From Thalassobellus citreus (lineage in GTDB: Bacteria > Bacteroidota > Bacteroidia > Flavobacteriales > Flavobacteriaceae): 64,000 nucleotides of DNA. Under the pieces are notes generated by a model. That model saw nothing but the letters and a program-made list of their open reading frames with translations, was not told the DNA's origin and searched no databases. The translations under genes were made by a program, and so were the position numbers. The number at the start of each line of letters is the position of its first letter. Within the stretch, counting starts at the first letter, position 1. Shown here piece by piece: positions 17,261-26,600 of this stretch. The DNA lies in the NCBI RefSeq assembly GCF_044385915.1, contig NZ_JBISCC010000125.1:438519-502518 (forward strand), read 5' to 3'.

Positions 17261-17529
17261 ATTTTTTTAAAGAAAATATTACACTAAAAATAAAATTAAC
17301 ATTCTATATACATTTCAATTCTTAGGCATCTATTTTTAAATCACTAATATTAATCACAAAACACCTCATAATCTATAATAAATTTTGCTTATACAATTGA
17401 TGACATTAAAAAGCTCATGAACTATATTTTTAAGAATTAGAATCATAAAAATTACAAAACACTAAAAAACAAGAAGTTTCGAAAATTAAAAAATAAAAGG
17501 GATTACCCATATATAATTATACATTTAAC

Positions 17530-17537
17530 TAACTTTG
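17530..17537 (+). promoter_or_regulatory. -7 promoter box of udk
   Basis: TAACTTTG matches TAnnTTTG and lies 24 nt before the udk ATG, so the leader would be about 18 nt. I see no clear TTG at the expected upstream distance. Confidence 0.45.
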
Positions 17538-17561
17538 TGAAAAGCTAATTAAATAACAAAC

Positions 17562-18167
17562 ATGTTAATCATAGGTATTGCAGGAGGCACTGGCTGCGGA
17601 AAAACTACAGTAGTAAACAAAATACTAAACGAACTTCCTGAAGGTGAATTAGGTATTATTTCTCAGGATTCTTATTATAAAGACACAACGCATTTATCTT
17701 ATGAGGAACGGGTTAAAATAAATTTTGATCATCCTAGGTCTATAGATTTTGATCTGTTAACAAATCATTTAAAAGCATTAAAAAATAACGAAGTTATACA
17801 CCAACCTGTTTATTCGTTCGTTAAACATAACAGAACAGGTGATACTGTTTTAACGCACCCCAGAAAGGTAATGATTGTTGAAGGCATCTTAATTTTAACC
17901 AATCCAGAATTACGAGACCTTTTTGATATTAAAATATTTGTACATGCTGATACTGACGAACGCTTAATTAGAAGGCTAAAACGAGATATTACAGAACGTG
18001 GTAGAGATATTGATGAAGTTTTAACAAGATACCAAACTACATTAAAACCAATGCACGATCAGTTTATTGAACCTATGAAAGAGTATGCAGATATTATTAT
18101 ACCAAACAACAAACATAACACGGTTGCGATAGATATTGTTCGCACCATTATAAACGAAAAACTCTAA
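17562..18167 (+). CDS. udk: Uridine kinase
   Basis: The enzyme phosphorylates uridine and cytidine in pyrimidine salvage. The 201-residue protein opens with the P-loop GIAGGTGCGKTT (residues 5-16). SQDSYYKD near residue 35 follows, then FDHPRSIDFD near residue 54, VEGILIL near residue 107, and IRRLKRDITERGRD near residue 143, the lid region. All are hallmarks of uridine kinases rather than phosphoribulokinases. The stop codon is followed directly by the GTG start of the FtsB-like gene, so both are translated from one message. Confidence 0.95.
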   Translation: MLIIGIAGGTGCGKTTVVNKILNELPEGELGIISQDSYYKDTTHLSYEERVKINFDHPRSIDFDLLTNHLKALKNNEVIHQPVYSFVKHNRTGDTVLTHPRKVMIVEGILILTNPELRDLFDIKIFVHADTDERLIRRLKRDITERGRDIDEVLTRYQTTLKPMHDQFIEPMKEYADIIIPNNKHNTVAIDIVRTIINEKL

Positions 18168-18488
18168 GTGGCAAAACTCAATCAAAATAAATATTTAAAA
18201 CCATTTAAAAACTGGTACATTTTAATTCTAGCAATTTTTGCTGTTTGGATGGTTTTTTTTGACACCAATTCTTGGTTCATTCACAACGAATTGAACAAAG
18301 ATATTAATGACCTTGAATCTGAAAAAAAATATTACGAAAGAGAAATTGAAAAAGACAAAAAAGGAATAAAAAAACTAAGTACAGAAGAAGGTTTAGAAAA
18401 GTTTGCTCGCGAGGAATATTATATGAAACGCGACAATGAAGAAATTTTTATAATTGAATACGAAGACAGTTTAAAAGTAAAACAATAA
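18168..18488 (+). CDS. Septum formation initiator family protein (FtsB/DivIC-like)
   Basis: This 106-residue protein has one membrane helix (residues 16-30, WYILILAIFAVWMVFF), then a charged coiled coil (ELNKDINDLESEKKYYEREI) and a C-terminal segment, GLEKFAREEYYMKRDNEEIF, in which the A-R-E-x-Y-x-M/L-x-x-x-x-E pattern marks FtsB/DivIC proteins. The family links FtsQ- and FtsL-like proteins in the divisome. The start is GTG, immediately after the udk stop, and the stop overlaps the mutA start by 1 nt. There is no better start. Confidence 0.85.
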   Translation: MAKLNQNKYLKPFKNWYILILAIFAVWMVFFDTNSWFIHNELNKDINDLESEKKYYEREIEKDKKGIKKLSTEEGLEKFAREEYYMKRDNEEIFIIEYEDSLKVKQ

Positions 18489-19861
18489 TGGCTAAGCGGT
18501 TATTTAATGAATTTGATTCTGTTTCATCTAAACAATGGAAACAAAAAATTCAGTTTGACTTAAAAGGAGCTGAATATAACGATACCCTTGTTTGGAAAAC
18601 AAATGAAGATATCTTGGTAAAACCATTTTACCATGCCGATGATTTACATGAACTCCCTAAACCATCAAATACAAAAGCAACCGAATGGAAAATTTGTCAA
18701 TCAATTTTTGTTGCTAATACTGAAAAATCAAACCTAAAAGCCCTTAATTCTATTGAAAAAGGTGCCGATAGCATCAAATTCATTATTCCATCTGAAACGG
18801 TTTCAATTGAAGATTTATTAAAAAACATCGATTTAAATATAACGTCAATTCATTTTGAATTACACTTTTTATCTCTCAATTTTATTAAAAACATTTCTAC
18901 CATTTCCGCGAAAGCAAAAATTTATTATCATACCGATATTATTGGAAATCTTGCAAAAACAGGAAACTGGTTTAATAGTATTAAAGATGATTTTTCGCAA
19001 TTTGAATCTATAGTAAAACAAACTAAAAGCTTTAGTATTAATCTATCATTATACCAAAATGCAGGAGCTACTATAACACAACAGTTAAGCTATGCTTTAG
19101 CACATGCAAACGAATACTTAAACCATATAGACACAAGTCTTTCAAATGAAGAAAAAGAAGCTATTTACATTAATTTCAACGTTAGCGTTGGCTCCAATTA
19201 CTTTTTCGAAATTGCAAAACTACGAGCGCTTCGTCTACTCTGGAAAACATTAGCTTCAAAATATAAAATTAACACGAATTGCCACATTACAGTAACACCA
19301 TCAATTCGTAATAAAACAGTATACGATTATAACACCAATATGCTACGAACCACAACAGAGTGCATGAGTGCTATTTTAGGAGGAGCAAATACTATTTATA
19401 ATTTACCTTACGATGCCCTTTTTCATAAAGACAATGAATTTGGAGAACGCATTGCTAGAAATCAATTATTAGTTTTAAAGCATGAAAGCTATTTTGATAA
19501 AATTGATAACCCAACCGACGGCGCTTACTATATTGAATCGTTAACAAATCAATTAGCAGAAAAAGGCTTAGAATTATTTAAAGATATTGAGAAAAACGGT
19601 GGTTTTTTAAAACAATTAAAGACAGGAACTATACAACGAAAAATAAAAGAAAGTGCCGCAAAAGAGCAACACCTTTTTGATGCAGGTGAAAGCATATTAT
19701 TAGGAACCAATAAACATGCGAATCCTAATGATAAAATGAAACACGAACTTGAAATTTATCCATTTGTAAAAACCAATCAAAGAAAAACATTAATTGAACC
19801 TGTAATAGAAAAACGATTATCAGAAACATTAGAACAAAAACGATTAAAAAATGAAAATTAA
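18488..19861 (+). CDS. mutA: Methylmalonyl-CoA mutase small (beta) subunit
   Basis: This 457-residue protein resembles the small subunit of the B12-dependent mutase that interconverts methylmalonyl-CoA and succinyl-CoA. Marks are the N-terminal SSKQWKQKIQFDLKGAEYN, the TIM-barrel segments, and NTNMLRTTTECMSAILGGAN near residue 276, followed by RIARNQLLVLKHESYFDKI. The C-terminal B12-binding domain is absent, as I recall for Bacteroidetes small subunits. The subunit is not known to be catalytic alone; it needs the large subunit (mutB/scpA), which is not next to it here. The ATG overlaps the stop of the upstream gene by 1 nt. Confidence 0.88.
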   Translation: MAKRLFNEFDSVSSKQWKQKIQFDLKGAEYNDTLVWKTNEDILVKPFYHADDLHELPKPSNTKATEWKICQSIFVANTEKSNLKALNSIEKGADSIKFIIPSETVSIEDLLKNIDLNITSIHFELHFLSLNFIKNISTISAKAKIYYHTDIIGNLAKTGNWFNSIKDDFSQFESIVKQTKSFSINLSLYQNAGATITQQLSYALAHANEYLNHIDTSLSNEEKEAIYINFNVSVGSNYFFEIAKLRALRLLWKTLASKYKINTNCHITVTPSIRNKTVYDYNTNMLRTTTECMSAILGGANTIYNLPYDALFHKDNEFGERIARNQLLVLKHESYFDKIDNPTDGAYYIESLTNQLAEKGLELFKDIEKNGGFLKQLKTGTIQRKIKESAAKEQHLFDAGESILLGTNKHANPNDKMKHELEIYPFVKTNQRKTLIEPVIEKRLSETLEQKRLKNEN

Positions 19862-20501
19862 CATGAAATCAAATTTAAAACTTATTGCATTATTTTTAGG
19901 AATTACTTTACTAAGTTGTAAAAACGAAAACACGCTAACCGATTTTAAATATAGTGACAAACCCGTAGCTTTAACTTGTACTGATATAAACGCAAAGCTA
20001 TACAATGAAGCATTATATGCGTTTGAAGATGACATTTTAACTTTTTATAGCAAAGGCAAACCAAATGCTACTTTAACCCAAGCTTATAATCAGTTTATTA
20101 GAAATGCTAGTTACGGAAGAGTAAAATATGAAGATATTATTTCTAAACATACTTCAAAAATATTTGAAGCATTAAAACTAGATAATGATTTATGGGATGC
20201 CGAAAACACCAAAAGCCATTTAAATTATAATAGTAAACTTATAAAGTGTGTATCAGAGAACATTAAAGATGAAAATTTAAAAACAACATTTAATGCGCTT
20301 TTATCAACAAATAGTATGAGTCCTAAATTATTTGCTGCACCATTAAGCACAAAATATAGAAATGTGCTTTCAGATAAATTCTTAGCAACCTATACAGCTT
20401 TCGATTTGTTTTATGCTAATCTTTTTAACATAGATTTTTCTAAAATAAATTTTGATAAGCCTGAAGAAAATGTCGATTTCAACAAAGTTCCTCAAAAATA
20501 A
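19851..20501 (+). CDS. Lipoprotein of unknown function
   Basis: The 216-residue protein has a lipoprotein signal: a basic start, a hydrophobic stretch and the lipobox LLSC (Cys at residue 23). The mature part is mostly helical and charged and has no motif I know; two further cysteines (in ALTCTDI and LIKCVSE) might pair. Two starts are possible, ATG at 19851 (overlapping mutA) or ATG at 19863, and the second gives a more usual signal peptide. It lies where, as I remember it, flavobacteria have a small gene between mutA and the large mutase subunit. Confidence 0.7.
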   Translation: MKINMKSNLKLIALFLGITLLSCKNENTLTDFKYSDKPVALTCTDINAKLYNEALYAFEDDILTFYSKGKPNATLTQAYNQFIRNASYGRVKYEDIISKHTSKIFEALKLDNDLWDAENTKSHLNYNSKLIKCVSENIKDENLKTTFNALLSTNSMSPKLFAAPLSTKYRNVLSDKFLATYTAFDLFYANLFNIDFSKINFDKPEENVDFNKVPQK

Positions 20502-20539
20502 AAATCAATTTTCGCAAAAGAAATAATCATTAATTAATA

Positions 20540-21184
20540 TTGAATAAAAGCAAGCTTATACTATTTTTAATTACAACTCCATTATTCATGGTTTCTATTT
20601 CCTGTTTAACATTGACTTCAGACATAAAAAACTGGATTGAAATAGATAATATTGAAGATGTTAGCGGAAAGTATCATTTTCTTAGTAGTGATGGTATAAA
20701 AATCTACTTGCCTGATAGTTTTAAAAAATATTCAACAGCAGAATACCAATATTTATTAGATTCATTAACAACCAAAGAAGATTATCAATTAGAAATAAAA
20801 CGCTTGCAATATTTAAAGCAAATGAAAGGTAACTTTTATATTTTTTTTGATGAAGATACGCGCTCTACATATACCATAAACACGATGCCTTATATGCCTT
20901 TTAACAAACAAGATGCGAAGTACCTTTCGGGTTTAATTTCTATGAATAATGAAAAAGTTTCTAATAAAACCGATTTAGATTTTACGAAAATAACAGCTAA
21001 ATATAGCGGAAATTCTAAAACTCAAATATTTAAAACTATTTATAAAGTAGACAATACTAAAAAAGAGCTAACCAGTTTCAATTCATCATATATTGTATCT
21101 TCAAACAAAAAAACAGTTTACATACAATTGCTAACAGGTTTCGAGGCTAATTTTGATTTATTTCTACAAAAAATGATTTTATAA
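20540..21184 (+). CDS. Lipoprotein-like protein of unknown function
   Basis: The 214-residue frame begins with TTG at 20540, read as MNKSKLILFLITTP. A hydrophobic segment ends in VSISC, a plausible lipobox (Cys at residue 22). The only later ATG (20588) would leave no signal peptide, so TTG is preferred. The mature part has no known motif. It includes HFLSSDGIKIYLPDSF near residue 46 and a C-terminal beta-rich region. It follows the first lipoprotein after 38 nt and ends before a strong terminator. The function is unknown. Confidence 0.6.
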   Translation: MNKSKLILFLITTPLFMVSISCLTLTSDIKNWIEIDNIEDVSGKYHFLSSDGIKIYLPDSFKKYSTAEYQYLLDSLTTKEDYQLEIKRLQYLKQMKGNFYIFFDEDTRSTYTINTMPYMPFNKQDAKYLSGLISMNNEKVSNKTDLDFTKITAKYSGNSKTQIFKTIYKVDNTKKELTSFNSSYIVSSNKKTVYIQLLTGFEANFDLFLQKMIL

Positions 21185-21207
21185 TTTTAAGAGTAAACAA
21201 CAATCAT

Positions 21208-21240
21208 AAAAGCCCATTTATTTAAAATAAATGGGCTTTT
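21208..21240. terminator. Bidirectional terminator between convergent genes
   Basis: AAAAGCCCATTTATTT (21208-21223) and its perfect reverse complement (21225-21240) flank a single base. In practice the stem would be about 14 pairs with a small loop. The A and T runs at the ends let it work on both strands, for the lipoprotein gene and for the M16 peptidase gene. Confidence 0.85.
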
Positions 21241-21260
21241 AAATGCTTTATAACAAATAT

Positions 21261-24020
21261 TTAATCTACTTTTTTATCTTGATTTTTAATTTCGTATTCA
21301 ACAAAATCTCCTGCATTAACTACTGTCCACTTATCAAAGGTTCTAAAATACTTTTTAATAACTTTATTTACATCTTCAATAGTTAAACTTGTTACTTTGT
21401 CTTCAATAGCTTTATGAAACATCATATCTCTATCGTAATACAAATTATTATTTATTAAAGACGACAACTCATTATCTTTTGCCCTAGAAACATTTTCCCC
21501 TTGAACCCAACTAGTTATTGCGACCTTAAGTTCTTCCTCTGTTATACCATCTTTAATGAATCGTTCAATTTCCTCACTAAATCCTTTTTGAACTTTTGAT
21601 GCATTCTCTGGAGCATAAATAGCGTAAACTGTAATAGAGGATTTTTTATTTTCCGAGTCAGAATCAACATTAACATAGCCTCCTGCACCATAACTAACTC
21701 CATCTTTTTGACGAAGACGACCAGCTATTCTAGAATTTAAAAATCCGCCTCCAAAAATAGAACTAGCCACTTGAAGTGCCGCGTAATCTTCATCTACTTG
21801 ACTAGCTTCAAAAGACATAACCCCAATACTAATAGCATTTTTCTTATCTGGAGTTTGTATTTTTTCGTTTGATGGTATATATGGGCTAAACTTATTAGCT
21901 ATTGGTGTATATGGTTTATTGGTTTTAAAATCGGCAAACTCTTTTTCAAAATAATCCTTCAAACTTTGTTCGTCTATATTACCTATTGCAATTAAACTTG
22001 CATTATTTGATAGCCCATAAAAAGTATCATAATATTCTTGCATTGCTTCAACTGTAACAGCATTAACATCTTCAATATCTTCTTCTATTGTATTTACATA
22101 TAAAGGATGTCCTTTTTCATACTTTTGGTTTAACAATCTTAATTTTTTACTTGCTAAATAATTAGGCTCTGTTTTATTTTTTTCTATCCTTGCTAATTCT
22201 TCAGTTTTAAGCTTTTCAAGCTCTACTGCATCAAACTTTGGATTTTTAAGCATATCTGTCATTAAAGCTAGAGTCTCGTTAAGATGTTCTTCCGTAGTAC
22301 TAATCATAACGTTAACTTTTCCATTTGAACCAACAAAACGGATGGATGATTTTAAAGCACTTAATTTATCTTCAATATCCTGTCTTGAATTATTTTGAGT
22401 CCCTTTATTAAGCATTCTGCCCGTATAACTAGCTATTTTACCTTTATTCATCAAATCATCTACATTTCCATTTCTTAGCATAAACCTTAAATTTACCGTT
22501 TTTCCTCGGTTATCTTTTTTTATAAACCCATACTCTATTGGTGCTTTTTCTAGCTTACCAGATTGTAATCTATTCTGTATATTTTCATAAGATACATCAA
22601 AAGCCTCTCCAGCTCCATAGCCTTCTTTACCTTTATAAGACTTTACCAATGCATCTAAACCTTCGGTATGTTCAATTTCTACTCGAATAGGTTTCTTACT
22701 AGGTATAAAATTCCCAACGGTTCTGTTAGTATTTATTAAATAACGATTTGCAGCTGCATTAACTTTTTCTACAGTCATACTTTCAACACGATCTCTTTGA
22801 ATAAAAGCCAAACGCCAATCTCCTGCTCCAATAAACTCACTCATATAAGTCCCTAAATAATTAGAGTTTCTTGCAATTTGATCATATCGCTTTAATAAAT
22901 TTGCCTTAGCTCGTTTTACCTCTTCTGATGTAACAGGATTATTTTTAAAATCATCTAAAACATTTAACAATGTACTTTCTGCTTCATTTAAAGATTTATC
23001 TGAAGGTACATCAACATTAAAATACATAAATGAAGGTTCTTTTGTAAATGGGGAATAAGACCATAATGAAGATGCCTTTTCTCCATCAATTAACGCCTTA
23101 TATAACCTTCCCGAAGGCTCATCGGTTAAAATATTCTCTAAAACTGCCATTGCAGCATAATCTTCGTGTGAACCAGCCGGTGTATGATACATGGATGAAA
23201 CAATTTGTAAGTCTCCTACTCTACTCAATGCCACTCTTTTTTCACCATCTTGAGCAGGCTCTATAGTTGGAATATCTCTTAAAGGAGCCTCTGGTTTTTT
23301 AATTCCTGCAAATTTTTTCTCAATAAGTGCCAACATTTTCTCTGTTTCAAACTTCCCTGTAACCATTAAAACAGCATTATCTGGTCTATAATATTTTTTA
23401 TAAAAACCTTGCAGATTTTCTATTGGAACACGCTCTATATCAGACCTATTACCAATAGTAGACTTACCGTAGTTATGCCATAAAAAACCAGCACTAATAA
23501 CTTTTTGCATAAGAACTCTTGTTGGCGAATTTTCACCACTTTCAAATTCATTTCTAACTACAGAAAATTCAGACTCTAAATCTTTTTTTGCTATATATGA
23601 ATTTACCATTCTATCAGCTTCTAAATCTAAAGCCCAATCTAAATTTTCATCATTAGCATTAAACGTTTCAAAATAATTAGTACGATCATAATAAGTAGTT
23701 CCATTAGGTCTAGCACCACGAGCCGTTAACTCTTTTGGGATATCTGGATGATTTGGTGTCCCTTTAAACACCATATGCTCTAATAAATGAGCCATACCTT
23801 TTTCTCCGTAACCTTCGTGACGTGATCCTACTTTATAAGTGATATTTACAGTTATTGTTTGTGAGGAATTATCTGGGAATAGTAAAACTTTTAAACCATT
23901 ATCAAGCATATACTCAGTTATACCTTCAACATTGGCTGTTTGTTTAACTTGTGCTTCTGTAGTAAAACTTACTAAGTAGGCTAATAATAAAATTGTAAAA
24001 ATTTGATTGATGTTTTTCAT
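21261..24020 (-). CDS. M16 family zinc metallopeptidase, secreted or periplasmic
   Basis: This 919-residue protein has a signal peptide (first 23 residues, ending TTEA) and two M16 halves. The first half has the inverted zinc motif H78-L-L-E81-H82 within GMAHLLEHMVFKGTP, and VVRNEFESGENSP near residue 154 gives the third ligand. The second half (from about residue 470) keeps the fold but not the zinc motif, as in pitrilysin-type two-domain enzymes. GVSYGAGGYVNVDSDSE near residue 775 holds the R/Y-type substrate residues. It probably degrades peptides in the periplasm. It stands alone and faces the mutA cluster. Confidence 0.9.
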   Translation of the reverse strand: MKNINQIFTILLLAYLVSFTTEAQVKQTANVEGITEYMLDNGLKVLLFPDNSSQTITVNITYKVGSRHEGYGEKGMAHLLEHMVFKGTPNHPDIPKELTARGARPNGTTYYDRTNYFETFNANDENLDWALDLEADRMVNSYIAKKDLESEFSVVRNEFESGENSPTRVLMQKVISAGFLWHNYGKSTIGNRSDIERVPIENLQGFYKKYYRPDNAVLMVTGKFETEKMLALIEKKFAGIKKPEAPLRDIPTIEPAQDGEKRVALSRVGDLQIVSSMYHTPAGSHEDYAAMAVLENILTDEPSGRLYKALIDGEKASSLWSYSPFTKEPSFMYFNVDVPSDKSLNEAESTLLNVLDDFKNNPVTSEEVKRAKANLLKRYDQIARNSNYLGTYMSEFIGAGDWRLAFIQRDRVESMTVEKVNAAANRYLINTNRTVGNFIPSKKPIRVEIEHTEGLDALVKSYKGKEGYGAGEAFDVSYENIQNRLQSGKLEKAPIEYGFIKKDNRGKTVNLRFMLRNGNVDDLMNKGKIASYTGRMLNKGTQNNSRQDIEDKLSALKSSIRFVGSNGKVNVMISTTEEHLNETLALMTDMLKNPKFDAVELEKLKTEELARIEKNKTEPNYLASKKLRLLNQKYEKGHPLYVNTIEEDIEDVNAVTVEAMQEYYDTFYGLSNNASLIAIGNIDEQSLKDYFEKEFADFKTNKPYTPIANKFSPYIPSNEKIQTPDKKNAISIGVMSFEASQVDEDYAALQVASSIFGGGFLNSRIAGRLRQKDGVSYGAGGYVNVDSDSENKKSSITVYAIYAPENASKVQKGFSEEIERFIKDGITEEELKVAITSWVQGENVSRAKDNELSSLINNNLYYDRDMMFHKAIEDKVTSLTIEDVNKVIKKYFRTFDKWTVVNAGDFVEYEIKNQDKKVD

Positions 24021-24312
24021 ATGATTCTATTTATTGATTTTCGATTGTCTTATACAACTTCTGTAATAATCATTCATCTGACTAGCTAAATTTTTATTTA
24101 TGGATGCTTCATTATCTATTTTTTAGTAGAAACCATAAATGTAGGAATTTAATACTATAAAGCAGTTAAAAAAATTATAAATTTAAGTAAGACTCTTGTT
24201 AATATCTAGCTAATTGGTAAATCCACTTTCTGTATACGAATTTGTTAACAAATTCCATTTTTATTCCTCATAAATAATCGTATTTTTACCGATATTTAAA
24301 CCAAATCATTTA

Positions 24313-25077
24313 ATGGGTAAAATCATTGCAATTGCTAACCAAAAAGGAGGTGTTGGAAAAACAACAACATCTATAAACCTAGCTGCTTCACTTGGCGTTC
24401 TAGAAAAAAAAGTATTACTTATTGATGCTGACCCTCAAGCAAATGCAACTTCTGGAATTGGAATTGATGTTGAATCTGTTGAAATAGGCACCTATCAGCT
24501 TTTAGAACATTCAAATTCTGCAAAAGAAGCTGTCGTTAAAACTGACACACCAAACTTAGACATTATTCCAGCACATATTGACTTAGTTGCTATTGAAATA
24601 GAGCTTGTTGATAAAGATGAACGTGAATACATGTTAAAAAAAGCATTAAGAGATATTAAAAACGATTATGATTACATTATAATTGATTGTGCGCCTTCTT
24701 TAGGTCTTTTGACTTTAAACGCTTTAACAGCTGCTGATGCTGTAATAATACCTATTCAATGCGAATATTTTGCTTTAGAAGGTTTAGGAAAATTATTAAA
24801 CACAATTAAAAGTGTTCAAAAAATTCACAATACAGAATTAGATATTGAAGGCTTATTATTAACCATGTATGATTCACGGTTACGTTTATCTAACCAAGTG
24901 GTTGAAGAAGTACAAAAACACTTTAACGATATGGTTTTTCAAACCATTATACAACGTAACGTCCGTTTAAGCGAGGCTCCAAGCTATGGAGAAAGCATAA
25001 TTAATTATGATGCTTCTAGTAAAGGAGCTAGTAATTACTTAAGTTTGGCAAAAGAAATTATCAATAAAAACTCTTAA
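24313..25077 (+). CDS. parA: Chromosome partitioning ATPase ParA (Soj)
   Basis: The 254-residue protein starts with MGKIIAIANQKGGVGKTTTS, holding the deviant Walker A motif KGGVGKTT, then LLIDADPQANATSG (Walker A') and IIIDCAPSLGLLTLNAL (Walker B). This is the chromosomal ParA/Soj type without an N-terminal DNA-binding extension. It works with ParB on origin segregation. parB begins 3 nt after its stop. No parS-like site is obvious in the window. Confidence 0.95.
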   Translation: MGKIIAIANQKGGVGKTTTSINLAASLGVLEKKVLLIDADPQANATSGIGIDVESVEIGTYQLLEHSNSAKEAVVKTDTPNLDIIPAHIDLVAIEIELVDKDEREYMLKKALRDIKNDYDYIIIDCAPSLGLLTLNALTAADAVIIPIQCEYFALEGLGKLLNTIKSVQKIHNTELDIEGLLLTMYDSRLRLSNQVVEEVQKHFNDMVFQTIIQRNVRLSEAPSYGESIINYDASSKGASNYLSLAKEIINKNS

Positions 25078-25080
25078 ATT

Positions 25081-25998
25081 ATGGCTAAGGCAACAAAAAA
25101 ACAAGCTTTAGGTAGAGGTTTATCGGCTCTTTTAAGCGACCCTAGCAACGACATACAATCTGTTCAAGATAAAAATGCTGATAAAGTTATTGGTAATATT
25201 ATTGAATTAGATATAGATTTTATTGAGGTTAATCCTTTTCAACCTCGAACTAATTTTAGTGAAGAATCTTTACGCGAACTAGCTTCTTCTATTAAAGAAT
25301 TAGGTATTATTCAGCCTATAACCGTTAGAAAACTTGGATTTAACAAATATCAATTAGTTTCTGGTGAGCGTCGTTTTAGAGCTTCAAAATTATTAGGTTT
25401 AGAAACAATTACATCATACGTCAGAATTGCTAACGACCAAGAATCATTAGAAATGGCTCTGGTTGAAAATATTCAACGTCAAGATTTAGATCCTATAGAA
25501 ATTGCATTATCATACCAACGCTTAATTGATGAAATTAATTTAACACAAGAACAAATGAGTGAGCGCGTTGGAAAAAAACGCTCCACTATTACAAATTATT
25601 TACGTTTATTAAGATTAGATCCTATCATACAAACAGGTATGCGAGATGGGTTTATATCTATGGGACACGGGCGTGCTTTAATTACTATTGAAGACCAAGC
25701 AACACAATTAGATATTTATGAAAAAGTATTATCTAATAAGTTATCTGTAAGAGAAACCGAAGTTATGGTACGTAACTTTAACGATAATGATGAAGTAAAA
25801 GTACCTTCAAAAGGTAAAGAAGAAGACTCGGAAGAATTGCCAAAATTCATAAAAAAAGGCATAAGTACATTTTCAGAATACTTTGGGCATAAAATTGACG
25901 TTAAAGTTTCTAAGAACGGTAAAGGAAAAATAACGATTCCTTTTCATTCTGAGGAAGATTTTAATCGTATTAAAAAATTAGTTCAAGGTGCCAAATAA
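25081..25998 (+). CDS. parB: Chromosome partitioning protein ParB (Spo0J)
   Basis: The 305-residue protein starts with KKQALGRGLSALLSD, the ParA-interaction segment. The CTP-binding ParB core has VNPFQPRTNFSEESLRELA near residue 51, KYQLVSGERRFRASKLLG (GERRxR motif) and ALVENIQRQDLDPIEIALSY. A helix-turn-helix (MSERVGKKRSTITNYLRLL) follows near residue 160, and the C-terminal part is for dimerisation. It binds parS and spreads on DNA. Its last 11 nt overlap the next gene. Confidence 0.95.
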   Translation: MAKATKKQALGRGLSALLSDPSNDIQSVQDKNADKVIGNIIELDIDFIEVNPFQPRTNFSEESLRELASSIKELGIIQPITVRKLGFNKYQLVSGERRFRASKLLGLETITSYVRIANDQESLEMALVENIQRQDLDPIEIALSYQRLIDEINLTQEQMSERVGKKRSTITNYLRLLRLDPIIQTGMRDGFISMGHGRALITIEDQATQLDIYEKVLSNKLSVRETEVMVRNFNDNDEVKVPSKGKEEDSEELPKFIKKGISTFSEYFGHKIDVKVSKNGKGKITIPFHSEEDFNRIKKLVQGAK

Positions 25999-26599
25999 AT
26001 TCATATTAGCAAGTCTATTCGTATTACTTTTTTGCTTTTCAATTATTGGACAAGAAAAAAAAACAAAAAAACAAAAACCTGAAAAAGAGATCGTAATAGA
26101 TACATTGGTTAATATTAACGAACCAATAAATCCACTTTCTCCAGCAAAAGCAGCTTTTTATTCTGCTGTTTTACCTGGTTTAGGGCAAGCATACAACAAA
26201 CAATATTGGAAAATCCCTATTGTTTATGCAGCTTTAGGTACTGGAATATATTTCTACACAAACAACAACAAAGAATACAATAGATATAGAGATGCTTATA
26301 AAAGTAGATTAGCTGGCTTTAAAAATGATGAATTTTACACACAAGATGCTTTAGGTAATCCTGTTGAAAGAGTTACAACAGATGGCTTGGAACGTGCTCA
26401 AAAATTCTACAGAAAAAACAAAGAAATGTCGCTTTTGGCTATTGTTGGCATTTACGCTTTAAATATTATAGAAGCTAATGTATCATCGCATTTAATGCAA
26501 TTTAATGTCGATGAAAACTTATCTTTAACACCACATTATAAAATGAATGAGATTGATGCAACAAGCAATCTCGGATTAACTTTAAATTTTAAATTTTAA
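25988..26599 (+). CDS. DUF5683-type membrane protein
   Basis: This 203-residue protein has a signal peptide or first membrane helix (SLFVLLFCFSIIGQ), a lysine-rich linker, and the conserved block SPAKAAFYSAVLPGLGQAYN followed by a hydrophobic segment. A later membrane helix lies near residue 150. The pattern fits the family I know as DUF5683, widespread in Bacteroidetes between parB and dapB. Its function is not known. It overlaps parB by 11 nt and is followed by dapB after 1 nt, so the genes are co-transcribed. Confidence 0.75.
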   Translation: MPNKFILASLFVLLFCFSIIGQEKKTKKQKPEKEIVIDTLVNINEPINPLSPAKAAFYSAVLPGLGQAYNKQYWKIPIVYAALGTGIYFYTNNNKEYNRYRDAYKSRLAGFKNDEFYTQDALGNPVERVTTDGLERAQKFYRKNKEMSLLAIVGIYALNIIEANVSSHLMQFNVDENLSLTPHYKMNEIDATSNLGLTLNFKF

Positions 26600-26600
26600 C

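Larger units (their letters stand above)
17208..17561. other. Gene-free divergent region between tRNA-Pro and udk
   Basis: These 354 nt are strongly AT-rich and hold no gene that I can support. They contain the tRNA promoter near 17232-17260 and a -7-like box for udk at 17530-17537. Nothing else in them stands out. Confidence 0.6.

Noticed and set aside
24313..25998. parS site near parAB
   Set aside because: I looked for a TGTTTCACGTGAAACA-like palindrome around parAB and in nearby gaps and saw none; it may lie elsewhere.
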